DNA from: Sneathiella marina
GTDB lineage: Bacteria > Pseudomonadota > Alphaproteobacteria > Sneathiellales > Sneathiellaceae
Length of the DNA stretch: 64,000 nucleotides
NCBI RefSeq assembly: GCF_023746535.1
Contig: NZ_CP098747.1
Span: 1,308,364 to 1,372,363, forward strand
Direction of reading: 5' to 3'
This document shows, in pieces, positions 1 to 8,100 of the stretch. The notes beneath the pieces are model-generated. The model saw only the letters and a list, made by a program, of their open reading frames with translations, made no database searches and had not been told where the DNA came from. Within the stretch, counting starts at the first letter, position 1; each line of letters begins with the position of its first letter. The position numbers were made by a program, and so were the translations under genes.

Positions 1-277
1 TCGCGTTGATGGAGAGATAGTGTCCTTTCCAGTAGATGGCCCATTTCATGCGAACTCACCGCGGGCAATTGCCCATATGGCTGTTGATGGTGCCGGTATT
101 GGCATATGTCCGCATTATGCGGTAAAGCCGTTTTTGGAAGACGGTACGCTGCAAGTCCTGTTCGAAGCAGAGGAGGCAACGGTAATTACCTTATATGCCG
201 TTTATCCGCCGGGACGGCATCTGACAGCGCGTATTCGAGCATTGATCAATCATCTGGCTGAGGCTTTTCGGGCGTAA
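1..277 (+). CDS. LysR-family regulator, C-terminal part (cut by window start)
   Basis: The reading frame is open from the first bases and ends at a stop at 275-277. About 91 residues of the C-terminal effector-binding lobe of a LysR-type regulator are visible. The stretch reading AHMAVDGAGIGICPHY followed by hydrophobic positions and a final helix resembles the second subdomain of the periplasmic-binding-like fold. The DNA-binding helix-turn-helix lies outside the window, so the effector and targets cannot be inferred. The next gene, a YeeE/YedE transporter, is on the same strand about 100 bases downstream. Family assignment is from pattern only. Confidence 0.7.
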   Translation, partial: RVDGEIVSFPVDGPFHANSPRAIAHMAVDGAGIGICPHYAVKPFLEDGTLQVLFEAEEATVITLYAVYPPGRHLTARIRALINHLAEAFRA

Positions 278-385
278 ATTATGGCAAGTGTGAAGATGTG
301 ATCATGACGGGTTTCTTAGCGCCTTGTATATGTGCCATAAGAAAGCTGGTACTCGCTCGGTTAGCATCTGGTATATGAGGTGGAA

Positions 386-1414
386 ATGATACTTTGGATC
401 AGCATCGTCTGCATTGGATTGGCAGGATTAATCGGATTCTCTGCGCATCGCGCCAGCCTGTGCTCTGTCCGGGCCGTTGAAGAATTGCTGACCACCCGGC
501 GTGGCTTTATGCTTGCCAGCTTTGTGAAATCGTCCCTGTGGGTGATGGGCGCGACACTTTTGATCACCTTGTTTGTACCAGTGGACGTCATGATGACTGT
601 GGGCAAGGAACTTTCCCTTTTGACCTTGGTTGGAGGATTGCTCTTTGGAGTAGGGGCGACCATAAATGGTGGATGTGCGTTCTCTACTTTGACCCGGCTT
701 GGTGGCGGCAATATTGGGGTGCTGCTCTCGCTCGTCGGGTTTGTAGTGGGCGCTGCGTTGCTTGAATTGATACCTATGGGCCCCTTTTCATCCTTGGCCG
801 TGGACACTCAAACCGGGATGTCGCTTTTGACCCGATGGCACATGCCGCTGGCCATCGCATTGTCTTTATGGATGCTCTGGGAGTTGGCAAAGTTGAGGCG
901 TAGCTTCAGTCCTTCAGGATGGAAAAACAAGGTGACGGCTAGCCATTATCGACTATCGACCGCGGCATTATTGATGGGGGTGAGCAATGCCATCCTCTAT
1001 GTCCTTGTGGGGGCCTGGCCATATACATATGTCTTGGGCCATACTGCGCGTAATGCAGTAACCGGTGCGGCGATGCCAGCGGTCATTTACTGGCTGTTGT
1101 TTGTGGCGCTGGTGGTTGGTGTGTTTCTATCAGCCTGGCAAGGCCACCGGTTTCGCTTGGTTCTTGCTCCCAATCGCCAATGGCTGAACTATTTGTTTGG
1201 CGGGGTGTTGATGGGTGCAGGCGCAGGCTTTATCCCCGGTGGGAATGACGTGCTGATGTTTCAAGGCTTGCCATCGCTATCGCCTCATGCTTTGCCGGCT
1301 TTTGTTGCAATGATGATTGGCATTGCACTTACCCTGACATTAATGCGTCTGCTGGGACGGGGCATCCCGGTTATCGATTGTGGGAATGATATCTGCGCCA
1401 TTGATGACAAATAG
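386..1414 (+). CDS. YeeE/YedE-family (DUF395) sulfur-compound transporter
   Basis: An inner-membrane protein of about 342 residues with roughly ten hydrophobic segments. Two signatures of the YeeE/YedE family are visible: a RASLCSVRA motif near residue 25, with the conserved Cys, and GGCAFSTL near residue 93. Characterised members move thiosulfate or related reduced sulfur compounds. I start it at ATG 386 because a GAGG ribosome-binding site lies at 377-380; a GTG at 380 in the same frame would overlap that site. The neighbouring acyl-CoA-dehydrogenase homologue may release sulfite, so a role in sulfite or sulfur-compound movement is plausible but inferred. Confidence 0.78.
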   Translation: MILWISIVCIGLAGLIGFSAHRASLCSVRAVEELLTTRRGFMLASFVKSSLWVMGATLLITLFVPVDVMMTVGKELSLLTLVGGLLFGVGATINGGCAFSTLTRLGGGNIGVLLSLVGFVVGAALLELIPMGPFSSLAVDTQTGMSLLTRWHMPLAIALSLWMLWELAKLRRSFSPSGWKNKVTASHYRLSTAALLMGVSNAILYVLVGAWPYTYVLGHTARNAVTGAAMPAVIYWLLFVALVVGVFLSAWQGHRFRLVLAPNRQWLNYLFGGVLMGAGAGFIPGGNDVLMFQGLPSLSPHALPAFVAMMIGIALTLTLMRLLGRGIPVIDCGNDICAIDDK

Positions 1415-1481
1415 TCAGTGTCGGTGAACACATTCTGGTCAACTAACCATTTACGCCGGTCATAAAATGTTTATTGTCAAA

Positions 1482-1512
1482 CAAAAGCAGCGGGTTCCCG
1501 CCATAGCTTTTG
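1482..1512. other. Imperfect hairpin between the YeeE and EamA genes
   Basis: An outer stem CAAAAGC/GCTTTTG (1482-1488 with 1506-1512) encloses an inner stem GCGGG/CCCGC (1490-1494 with 1497-1501), with a 1-base and a 4-base bulge. It is not followed by a T tract, so a simple intrinsic terminator is doubtful. It lies 40 bases before the EamA gene start and could be a leader structure. Confidence 0.3.
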
Positions 1513-1552
1513 CCCCATATTTCAATCAGGAGAACCCGGTCGGGTTTGCTGC

Positions 1553-2494
1553 ATGTCCAAAGAAAAAAAAGAAACTGAAAACACGCAACCTGCGCGGCCC
1601 TGGCTCGGCCTTTTAGCAGCTTCGACCATTGTTGTTATCTGGTCGGGATGGTTAGTGACCAGCCGCGCTGGTGTACAATCGACCCTGACTGTCTATGACT
1701 TGCTGGCTTTTCGTTTCGGCATTGCTAGCCTGTTTGCTTTGCCATTCGTGCTCTATGCCAAGCCTTGGCGTCATATGACATTTCAGCAGCTTTGGGTGAC
1801 AACGGCGGTGATCGGATTGCCCTATTCCTTGATCATCTTCAGCGCCTTTCATGATGCCCCTGCGGCTCATGGGGCGGTGTTTATGAACGGAATGCTGCCC
1901 ACCTTGATCATGGTGCTGGGCTATATCATGTTCCGGGAGAAGCCCACATCACAGCATATTCTGGGTGCAATCCTGATTATCATTGGCGCAAGCTTTGCCG
2001 CCTTCGGTATTGCTGGATTTGATGTTTCCACAACCTGGTTCGGAGATCTTTTGTTTGTCGCCGCCGGTAGTCTATTTGCCGTCTACATGATCCTTAACCG
2101 GGTCTGGCACCTGTCCGTGACACAGATCTGGCTCTGTGGATCGGTCCTCAACGCCATCATGTTTTTACCCATATATTTTTTGTTTCTTCCCTCCGGAATC
2201 AGTGAAACACCCATGGATCATCTCTGGTTTCAGATGGGATATCAGGGAATCGTGCCCAATATTATTGGTCTTGTTCTCATTTCCGTTGCCGTGCGCAATG
2301 TTGGCCCATCGGTGACGGCGGCCTTGATGTCCGGCGTGCCGGGAGTTGGTGCGTTTCTGGCTTATATTTTTCTTGGCGAAACGCCAACATGGCTGGGTGT
2401 AATCAGCCTGATGATCCTGACCCCCGGTATTATTATCTCGAGCCTGCCAAGCTTGCGCAATGCACGAACGCCGGGTTTGACCAATCCCCGTTGA
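1553..2494 (+). CDS. EamA/DMT-family transporter
   Basis: A 313-residue integral membrane protein with about ten predicted transmembrane segments arranged as two EamA repeats, the usual drug/metabolite transporter size. The N-terminus is polar (charged residues before residue 15), then WLGLLAASTIVVIWSGW begins the first helix. A second repeat begins near residue 165 (FGDLLFVAAGSLFAVY). Members usually export amino acids or metabolites, but the substrate cannot be read from sequence. The only AGGAGA-like ribosome-binding sequence, near 1528-1533, is rather far from the ATG at 1553. The next gene is convergent. Confidence 0.82.
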   Translation: MSKEKKETENTQPARPWLGLLAASTIVVIWSGWLVTSRAGVQSTLTVYDLLAFRFGIASLFALPFVLYAKPWRHMTFQQLWVTTAVIGLPYSLIIFSAFHDAPAAHGAVFMNGMLPTLIMVLGYIMFREKPTSQHILGAILIIIGASFAAFGIAGFDVSTTWFGDLLFVAAGSLFAVYMILNRVWHLSVTQIWLCGSVLNAIMFLPIYFLFLPSGISETPMDHLWFQMGYQGIVPNIIGLVLISVAVRNVGPSVTAALMSGVPGVGAFLAYIFLGETPTWLGVISLMILTPGIIISSLPSLRNARTPGLTNPR

Positions 2495-2525
2495 TTAGTG
2501 TCGACCGGAGTAGGAATTCTCCTGC

Positions 2526-3728
2526 TTACTCTGCTGCTTCTCGGGAATAATTTACATAGCCATCGCGATTCTGAGGGGTTTTCATACCGAGGATGGAGCC
2601 GGCGATTTGGGTGCGCAGGATTTCCGCTGTACCGCCGCCGATGGTGAACATACGGGCATCGCGGGCCATGCGCTCCAGTGGCAGGTTGCGGGAATATCCC
2701 ATGGCCCCGTGGATTTGCAGGGCTTCGTTGGTGACCTTGATCGCGGTTTCGGAGGCCATAACCTTGGCTTGTGCCGCAGCTCGCATATCTGGGAAGCCGT
2801 CACCAGCACCGGCTGCGGCGTTATGGATCAAGGCACGAGAGGCTTCCAACCCAATGGACATATCCGCCAGTTTCCATTGCAGGCCCTGGAACTCCGCGAT
2901 AGGACGGCCAAACTGATGCCGTGATTTGGCATAGTCAAGAGCGACTTCATAGGATCCTTGACCGATACCGAGGGCAACAGTCGCGGCACCAATGCGTTGG
3001 CCGTTATAGGCAGTCATCAACCCGGCAAAACCGCGTTTCAATCCTTCAGGCGGGATGACAGCCATTCCCTCATCAACCTCCATATTCTCAAAAATAACTT
3101 CGGTTTCGGGAATGCCACGCAGTCCCATGGCAGGTTCGCGTTTGCCGATGATCAATCCTTCTGTCTCGTCACGCACGGCGAGAAATCCGGCAATACCTTG
3201 AGAAACACCATTTTCCATGACCCGGGCGAAGATCAGATGCATCTTGGAAACGCCGCCACCGGTGATCCAATGTTTTTTGCCATTGATCACATAGCGGCCG
3301 TCTTTCTTAGTGGCGGTTGTGGTCATTTCCGTGGCGGCACTACCGGCATTGGGCTCCGTGATACAGATGGCGGGTTTGTCCCCTGCGAGCACATGTTTTG
3401 CCGCAAGTTCTTTTTGGGTGTTTGATCCGTATTTCATGACGGCACCGATGGCGCCCATATTGGCCTCCACCACGATCCGCCCGGTAACGCCGCAGACTTT
3501 TGCCATTTCCTCAATCACTAGTACGGCATCATAGTAGCTGAGGCCGCGTCCGCCATATTCCTTCGGGATAGTCATGCCCATAAACCCAGCCTGGGTCAGT
3601 TTCTCAACATTGTCCCAGGGATATTGCTCTGTTTTATCCGTTTGTGCTGCAGCTGGGAGGATTTCCGCCTGCGCGAGGTCGCGGGCGGCCAGTTGCAAGT
3701 CCAATTGGGCGTTGGAGGGTAGGGTCAT
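2526..3728 (-). CDS. acd: Acyl-CoA-dehydrogenase-fold protein, probable 3-sulfinopropanoyl-CoA desulfinase
   Basis: A 400-residue full-length acyl-CoA-dehydrogenase-fold flavoprotein. Its middle carries the flavin/CoA contacts (CITEPNAGSAATEM near 122-135, KKHWITGGG at 151-159). It strongly resembles from memory the Acd enzymes of Advenella and Paraburkholderia that remove sulfite from 3-sulfinopropanoyl-CoA. Shared blocks include TDKTEQYPWDNV, FMGM, GDKPAICI and GLKRGFAGLM. Arg84 sits at the number reported as essential in those enzymes. The Glu in the EGT motif of typical dehydrogenases is Gly here (IGGGTAEILR), as expected if it is not an oxidase-coupled dehydrogenase. The product would be propionyl-CoA plus sulfite. 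An ordinary dehydrogenase remains possible. Confidence 0.72.
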   Translation of the reverse strand: MTLPSNAQLDLQLAARDLAQAEILPAAAQTDKTEQYPWDNVEKLTQAGFMGMTIPKEYGGRGLSYYDAVLVIEEMAKVCGVTGRIVVEANMGAIGAVMKYGSNTQKELAAKHVLAGDKPAICITEPNAGSAATEMTTTATKKDGRYVINGKKHWITGGGVSKMHLIFARVMENGVSQGIAGFLAVRDETEGLIIGKREPAMGLRGIPETEVIFENMEVDEGMAVIPPEGLKRGFAGLMTAYNGQRIGAATVALGIGQGSYEVALDYAKSRHQFGRPIAEFQGLQWKLADMSIGLEASRALIHNAAAGAGDGFPDMRAAAQAKVMASETAIKVTNEALQIHGAMGYSRNLPLERMARDARMFTIGGGTAEILRTQIAGSILGMKTPQNRDGYVNYSREAAE

Positions 3729-3855
3729 TGTTCAGGACTTTCTTATTCATTGTATGATTTTGTTTATTTTACCTGAATGAAGACCAGATGAAAATCATTC
3801 CTTTTCCAGCGGCGATAGTTTGGGCTTGAAACTCCAACTCTGAAGGGGATAACGT

Positions 3856-3886
3856 CCATGCTGCGAAAACAGAAATCACAGCATGG
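3856..3886. repeat. 8-bp inverted repeat in NIPSNAP gene leader
   Basis: CCATGCTG at 3856-3863 pairs perfectly with CAGCATGG at 3879-3886 across 15 bases. It lies in the 218-base gap between the divergent acyl-CoA-dehydrogenase-like and NIPSNAP genes, 60 bases before the NIPSNAP start. It could be an operator or a leader hairpin. Nothing else was recognised in that gap. Confidence 0.3.
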
Positions 3887-3946
3887 TGCAAACGCAGCGG
3901 TGCTGGGTTTTGATGAATTTTATGACAGAAAAAGAAAGAAGCCCTG

Positions 3947-4276
3947 ATGCTACTTGATGTTCGAACTTATGTGACAAAACCCGGAAAACTGAACGCTTGC
4001 TTGGCCTTGTATGAACAATATGGAAAAGCGCCGCAATCCAGAATTTTAGGGCAACCGCTGGCTTTTTTGAAAACCGAGACCGGAAATATCAACGAGTATG
4101 TGCATATTTGGATGTTCAAGGATGCAGGTGATCGCGAAACCAAGCGTGCGACACTTTGGGCGGATGCGGAATGGCTGGCATATGTAAAACGGAGTGGGGA
4201 GCTTGGTGCCTTGGTAAGTCAGGAAAACAAGCTCATGACCCCGGTTGAATTTTACGACTGCCCTCCAGCGGGTTAA
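3947..4276 (+). CDS. NIPSNAP-family protein
   Basis: A small 109-residue soluble protein of the NIPSNAP fold, related to the dimeric alpha-beta barrel superfamily. The opening LLDVRTYVTKPGKL and the central NEYVHIWMFKDAGDRE with a following Trp-rich helix (ATLWADAEWLAYV) are the family pattern. Bacterial members often sit with catabolic genes, but no enzymatic role is established for most. It begins at ATG 3947 after an AAGAAG-like ribosome-binding sequence. It is a single gene, convergent with the glutathione transferase gene, with a hairpin between them. Confidence 0.75.
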   Translation: MLLDVRTYVTKPGKLNACLALYEQYGKAPQSRILGQPLAFLKTETGNINEYVHIWMFKDAGDRETKRATLWADAEWLAYVKRSGELGALVSQENKLMTPVEFYDCPPAG

Positions 4277-4280
4277 AAAA

Positions 4281-4321
4281 GGCGCAATATCCATAGTCTC
4301 GATGACATTAGATATTGCGCC
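4281..4321 (-). terminator. Intrinsic terminator of the glutathione transferase gene
   Basis: An 11-bp perfect stem, GGCGCAATATC (4281-4291) with GATATTGCGCC (4311-4321), is flanked on both sides by six A on the + strand. Read on the - strand the stem is followed by T6, the classic intrinsic terminator, ending transcription from the glutathione transferase gene. It begins just after the convergent NIPSNAP stop. Confidence 0.8.
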
Positions 4322-4327
4322 AAAAAA

Positions 4328-5200
4328 TTAACTGTCGCTGATTTTGTCTTGTGTCTTTGTGTCAAAATCGCTGGCATCATGCCGTTCGCGCAATTGTTCA
4401 TGGGGTTCGCCAGTTGATTTATTGACGATACGGCCTCTTTTCACAGCTTCACGTTCACCAATCTGTTTCATCCAGCGATTTACGTGCTTGTAAGATTTAG
4501 TATCCAGAAATTCACCGGCGCTATAGGCTTTGCCGGCGACCAACAGGCCATACCAGGGCCAGATAGCAATATCGGCAATGGTGTATTCATCCCCGCACAT
4601 ATACTGGTTGTCGGCCAAATGACGATCGAGAACATCCAACTGCCGTTTCACTTCCATAGCAAAGCGATCGATGGCGTATTCGATTTTATGGGGGGCGTAG
4701 GCATAGAAATGGCCAAAGCCGCCACCTAAATATGGTGCACTCCCCATTTGCCAGAAGAGCCAGGAAAGGCATTCCGCCCGGTGAGCTGGATCTGAAGGTA
4801 AAAGCGCTCCGAATTTTTCGGCGAGATAGAGCAAGATAGCACCGGATTCAAACACCCGGGTCGGCGGCTCGGTACTACGGTCAAGAAGCGCAGGAATTTT
4901 TGAGTTCGGATTGATTTCAACAAATCCACTTCCGAATTGATCCCCTTCGCCGATGTTGATGATAAAGGCATTATACTCGGCGCCTTCAAATCCCAGGGCT
5001 AAAAGCTCTTCCAGCATAATGGTCACCTTGACCCCATTGGGTGTCCCGAGCGAGTGAAGTTGCATGGGATGTTTTCCGACAGGCAGTTCCTTTTCGTGAG
5101 TATGACCGGCGATTGGCCGATTGATTTTGGCAAACTGGCCACCATTTTCACTTTCCCATTTCCAGACTTTTGGCGGGACATATGATGAGGACTCTGTCAT
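4328..5200 (-). CDS. yghU: Glutathione S-transferase, YghU/nu-class type
   Basis: A 290-residue protein matching the length and layout of E. coli YghU. There is an N-terminal extension to about residue 45, then a thioredoxin-like domain starting LHSLGTPNGVKVTIMLEE with the Thr-x-Asn site at 53-55. The Pro-containing turn is NPNSKIPAL, the Glu-Ser motif is FESGAILLYLAEK, and an all-helical C-terminal domain follows (DEYTIADIAIWPWYG). Nu-class enzymes bind two glutathiones and reduce organic hydroperoxides and disulfides. It is transcribed alone and terminated by the hairpin at 4281-4321. Physiological substrate unknown. Confidence 0.88.
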   Translation of the reverse strand: MTESSSYVPPKVWKWESENGGQFAKINRPIAGHTHEKELPVGKHPMQLHSLGTPNGVKVTIMLEELLALGFEGAEYNAFIINIGEGDQFGSGFVEINPNSKIPALLDRSTEPPTRVFESGAILLYLAEKFGALLPSDPAHRAECLSWLFWQMGSAPYLGGGFGHFYAYAPHKIEYAIDRFAMEVKRQLDVLDRHLADNQYMCGDEYTIADIAIWPWYGLLVAGKAYSAGEFLDTKSYKHVNRWMKQIGEREAVKRGRIVNKSTGEPHEQLRERHDASDFDTKTQDKISDS

Positions 5201-5334
5201 TTTTTTATTCTCCTGTGGTACTTCAGTGTTCGATCACTGTCGTGTTGGTTATGCAATATAGATGTCAACGGCAGTAAATTAAACAAGGTTTGCCGCTTTC
5301 ATGTGTTGTTTGTGAAGAAGAGGAAAGGGAAGGC

Positions 5335-6030
5335 TCAGAATGTTTCCACCCAGGGACGTACTTCCATTTCCCAAGACCAGCTTGAACGCGGTTGGTCGAG
5401 GAGATGCAAGTAACTGTCTGCAATGGCTTCAGGATCAAGCATGGAATCTGGATTGTCCGGGGCGTCAATACGCTCTGGTCGTGCCGTACTGCGGATACCG
5501 CCATCAATAACGAAATGACCAATATGGATGCCTTGTGGGTGAAGCTCCCGGGCAAGGCTCTGGGCCAATCCACGCAATGCAAATTTGCCCATTGCGAAGG
5601 TGGAGGAGTTTGGATATCCCTTGACGCCGGCTGATGCGCCTGTGAGCAAGATTGCGCCGTTTGCTTGTGGTATCATGCGCTTTGCCGCTTGCTGGGCCAT
5701 TAGGAACGCTCCATAGCTGGTGATCAGAATGGCGGATTTTACGGCCTCGGGATCGAGCTCTGTAATGCCGCCTCGAACCCGGGCTGACGGATTATATACG
5801 GCTATGTCAAGCGGCTCACCCAGGGCATCGGCGGCGGCAAAGACTTTTTCCATGTCATTGGTGTCAGCGGCATCGCAAGCAACCAAAAATGCGTTCGTTT
5901 CCTTTTGCAAATCGTCAAGTTTTTCGATATTGCGGGCGGCCAGAACAATAGTATGTCCACGAAGATGTAGTTTACGCGCTAAGGACGCGGAAAGGCCCTC
6001 GCCCGCGCCAATAATAATGGCAGTCCCCAT
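5335..6030 (-). CDS. Short-chain dehydrogenase/reductase with Phe replacing the catalytic Tyr
   Basis: A 231-residue Rossmann-fold SDR. The nucleotide-binding loop is GAGEGLSASLA (8-18) instead of the classical TGxxxGxG, and the NNAG position reads YNPSA near 79-83. The catalytic Ser is present (GAS at 131-133), but the YxxxK motif reads FAMGK (145-149), so Tyr is replaced by Phe while Lys149 remains. A group of bacterial SDRs shares this substitution together with the FALRGLAQSLAREL helix seen here. Activity is therefore uncertain; it may act on unusual substrates or only bind NAD(P). ATG 6030 is used. Single gene. Confidence 0.8.
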   Translation of the reverse strand: MGTAIIIGAGEGLSASLARKLHLRGHTIVLAARNIEKLDDLQKETNAFLVACDAADTNDMEKVFAAADALGEPLDIAVYNPSARVRGGITELDPEAVKSAILITSYGAFLMAQQAAKRMIPQANGAILLTGASAGVKGYPNSSTFAMGKFALRGLAQSLARELHPQGIHIGHFVIDGGIRSTARPERIDAPDNPDSMLDPEAIADSYLHLLDQPRSSWSWEMEVRPWVETF

Positions 6031-6206
6031 TCTAATTGTCTCCTGCTGTTCGCGCCCCGTTAGTTAATATAGGCATGCCCTTTATATTGTCACATGATCT
6101 TTCGCCAATTGTCGAAATAATGAACCATTTTGTGTCGCAGTTCACATTCCGCGCATAACGCCTCTGCCTGAGCGGGTTTAATTACAGCTGATGTAAGGTC
6201 TCGCAA

Positions 6207-7055
6207 CTAGATTGGTGAAGGCCCTGTGAAAGTCGTTCGATGTAGCAACCGGCGATTACCATCGTAGTCATTTGTTGCGTAATGAAGGCAAGTTCGATTG
6301 TTCCAGATAACAACGTCGCCGACGCGCCAGTGATGCCGGTACGAAAAGTCAGGACGCGTTGCATGTCTGTAGATTTCCTGAAGGATAGGCTGGCTATCCG
6401 ATGCGCTTAAATCTTCAAATCGTTTTGTATAAATGGGGTTGAGAAAAAGCGATTTTCGGTCCGTATCCGGATCGGTCAGAACAGCGGGATGCCGGGTTTC
6501 ACGGTCCGCGCTGGGGTCATTTCGAACCATGCGAATGGAAGTATTTGCTTGTGCCTCTTCAGGCGGGGCGTGCAGCACCCCATAAGGTGCGCCGACGTGA
6601 ATGGCCTGCCGGCCGGTGACAAACTCTTTCAAGTCAGGAGGCAGGCTGGCATAGGCGGCCACTTGGTTGGCCCAGACCGTATCTCCTCCCACATCCGGGA
6701 CGTCATGGGCGTAGAGAACGGAACCCGCAGGCGGATTTTCAAGAAAACTGAAATCTGAATGCCATTCTCCACCGAATACTCCGGTCCCTTGTTCTTCAGC
6801 TTCTTTCAGGACTGCGATAATATATTCATCTTCATCCAGAGGTTCGACATAGGGTAATTTCATCAGAGGTCCGAAAACTTCCGTGAAATGTTTATGTTGA
6901 TCGCAATTCAGGGTCTGATCCCGAAGGATAACCACTTGATGGTCCCGCAAAGCTAGATGAAGGAAAGTATGAAGCTTTGCGGAGATTGGCTGACGCAAAT
7001 CGGCACCTTCAATCTCTGCGCCCATAAACCCGGTCAATTTCTGTAAGCGAACCAT
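6207..7055 (-). CDS. TauD/TfdA-family Fe(II)/2-oxoglutarate dioxygenase
   Basis: A 282-residue non-heme iron oxygenase of taurine/2,4-D dioxygenase type. The iron ligands fit HxD...H: His99 and Asp101 in EWHSDFSF, and His258 in RTCLHYA. A 2-oxoglutarate-binding Arg lies in the NRRLLHR segment (268-273). These enzymes oxidise substrates such as sulfonates, phenoxy acids or betaines with decarboxylation of 2-oxoglutarate. The substrate here cannot be deduced. Its ATG at 7055 is 8 bases after the stop of the next oxygenase gene upstream, so the two are probably one operon. It could act on a product of its neighbours. Confidence 0.85.
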   Translation of the reverse strand: MVRLQKLTGFMGAEIEGADLRQPISAKLHTFLHLALRDHQVVILRDQTLNCDQHKHFTEVFGPLMKLPYVEPLDEDEYIIAVLKEAEEQGTGVFGGEWHSDFSFLENPPAGSVLYAHDVPDVGGDTVWANQVAAYASLPPDLKEFVTGRQAIHVGAPYGVLHAPPEEAQANTSIRMVRNDPSADRETRHPAVLTDPDTDRKSLFLNPIYTKRFEDLSASDSQPILQEIYRHATRPDFSYRHHWRVGDVVIWNNRTCLHYATNDYDGNRRLLHRTTFTGPSPI

Positions 7056-7063
7056 CGCGGTGA

Positions 7064-8041
7064 TTATCCGTTATAAAACGTTCTACCGTCTTGACGAAGC
7101 CACAGCCGGATGAGCCGACGCTTGCGTTCCGGCTCCGGCCAGTCGGAAAATTGGGTTCTTTTATGGGCCAGCATACGGTTATCGACGATTTGTATCTGAC
7201 CTGGTTTAAAAAAAAACTCGCGGTACAGGTCTGGATCGTCGAGGATTTCATATAGCGCTGCGATGGCCTCCTGTCCTTTTACGTCTAGCGGTTTTTCCGC
7301 CAGCTCATACCCTTGCCGCACAAGAGAGGCAGACAAGCGGGATTTTAAGCGTCCGTTGGAGACGGAAAAAATAGGGCGATTGATGATTTTCCGATCTTCG
7401 GGTCCATGTTCCCGTTGTCGGTCAAAATAAAAGGGTTCATATAGCCGCTCCAACAACTCCGGGTGGGATTCCCGCAATCGGTTATGGGCAGTATTGAGAC
7501 TGACTACGCGACTAATACCGCCGTCGCGGGCCGGATGCAGACAAAGCAGCGTAACATGATCTGGCGGGCAAATATTATAGGAGTTATCAGTATGAAAATT
7601 CTGCTCTGCGTTGGTTACATCGGCGCGGATGCCGTTGCCTGGTTGCTTGCCTGTGGAATCTGCCACGCCATAGACCATCTTGCCGTCCCATTTCTGGGCA
7701 ACGGCTCTGCCGATCATCCCCATCAGGACCCAATATATGGAAATGGCAATTTCCGGTGGCATGTATTCGAGCGGTAGTCGGTCGATGAGGGCAAACCCAC
7801 ATCCTTTCTCCAGCTCACCCTTAACTTCCTGCATGATTGCCCGGCAATGGGGCAAATCAAATTCTGCTGAATTAAGACTGGTTACGGGTAGGGGATTCTC
7901 TTCCAGAAACGTCGCCAGCTTTTGGATTTCTTTGTAGCAAGCGTCGGAAATACCAAAAACCCCTCCCACAGAGCCAAGACTGCCTGTAGTCCAGGCAGTG
8001 GGGCCTTCAATATTGACGTCTATCCTATCGTGATTATTCAT
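7064..8041 (-). CDS. TauD/TfdA-like (clavaminate-synthase-type) dioxygenase
   Basis: A 325-residue protein with the longer clavaminate-synthase-like double-stranded beta helix. The iron triad is His150, Asp152 (FHTDNSY) and His293 (RMLAHKRTQF), and an Arg for 2-oxoglutarate lies in RRLIRLWLR (308-316). An N-terminal helical stretch (30-100) is typical of this subgroup. It is co-directional with the 282-residue oxygenase downstream (8-base gap) and a PhyH-type oxygenase gene upstream (59-base gap). The three probably form one transcription unit acting on related substrates. Substrate unknown. Confidence 0.83.
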   Translation of the reverse strand: MNNHDRIDVNIEGPTAWTTGSLGSVGGVFGISDACYKEIQKLATFLEENPLPVTSLNSAEFDLPHCRAIMQEVKGELEKGCGFALIDRLPLEYMPPEIAISIYWVLMGMIGRAVAQKWDGKMVYGVADSTGKQPGNGIRADVTNAEQNFHTDNSYNICPPDHVTLLCLHPARDGGISRVVSLNTAHNRLRESHPELLERLYEPFYFDRQREHGPEDRKIINRPIFSVSNGRLKSRLSASLVRQGYELAEKPLDVKGQEAIAALYEILDDPDLYREFFFKPGQIQIVDNRMLAHKRTQFSDWPEPERKRRLIRLWLRQDGRTFYNG

Positions 8042-8100
8042 CTATAAACCCTATCCGCATCCCGGGTCAGGGTCAAACCGGAGACCCTAAACATCGAACA

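Noticed and set aside
361-807. Long antisense frame on the - strand over the YeeE/YedE gene
   Set aside because: It lies wholly within a well-supported transporter gene, is rich in Pro, Ser and Thr without family resemblance, and has no ribosome-binding site.
1482-1512. Intrinsic terminator for the YeeE/YedE gene
   Set aside because: The hairpin has bulges and no T tract on the + side, so it is listed only as a structure.
2958-3425. Antisense + strand frame over the acyl-CoA-dehydrogenase-like gene
   Set aside because: Shadow of the real gene; no family pattern and no start signal.
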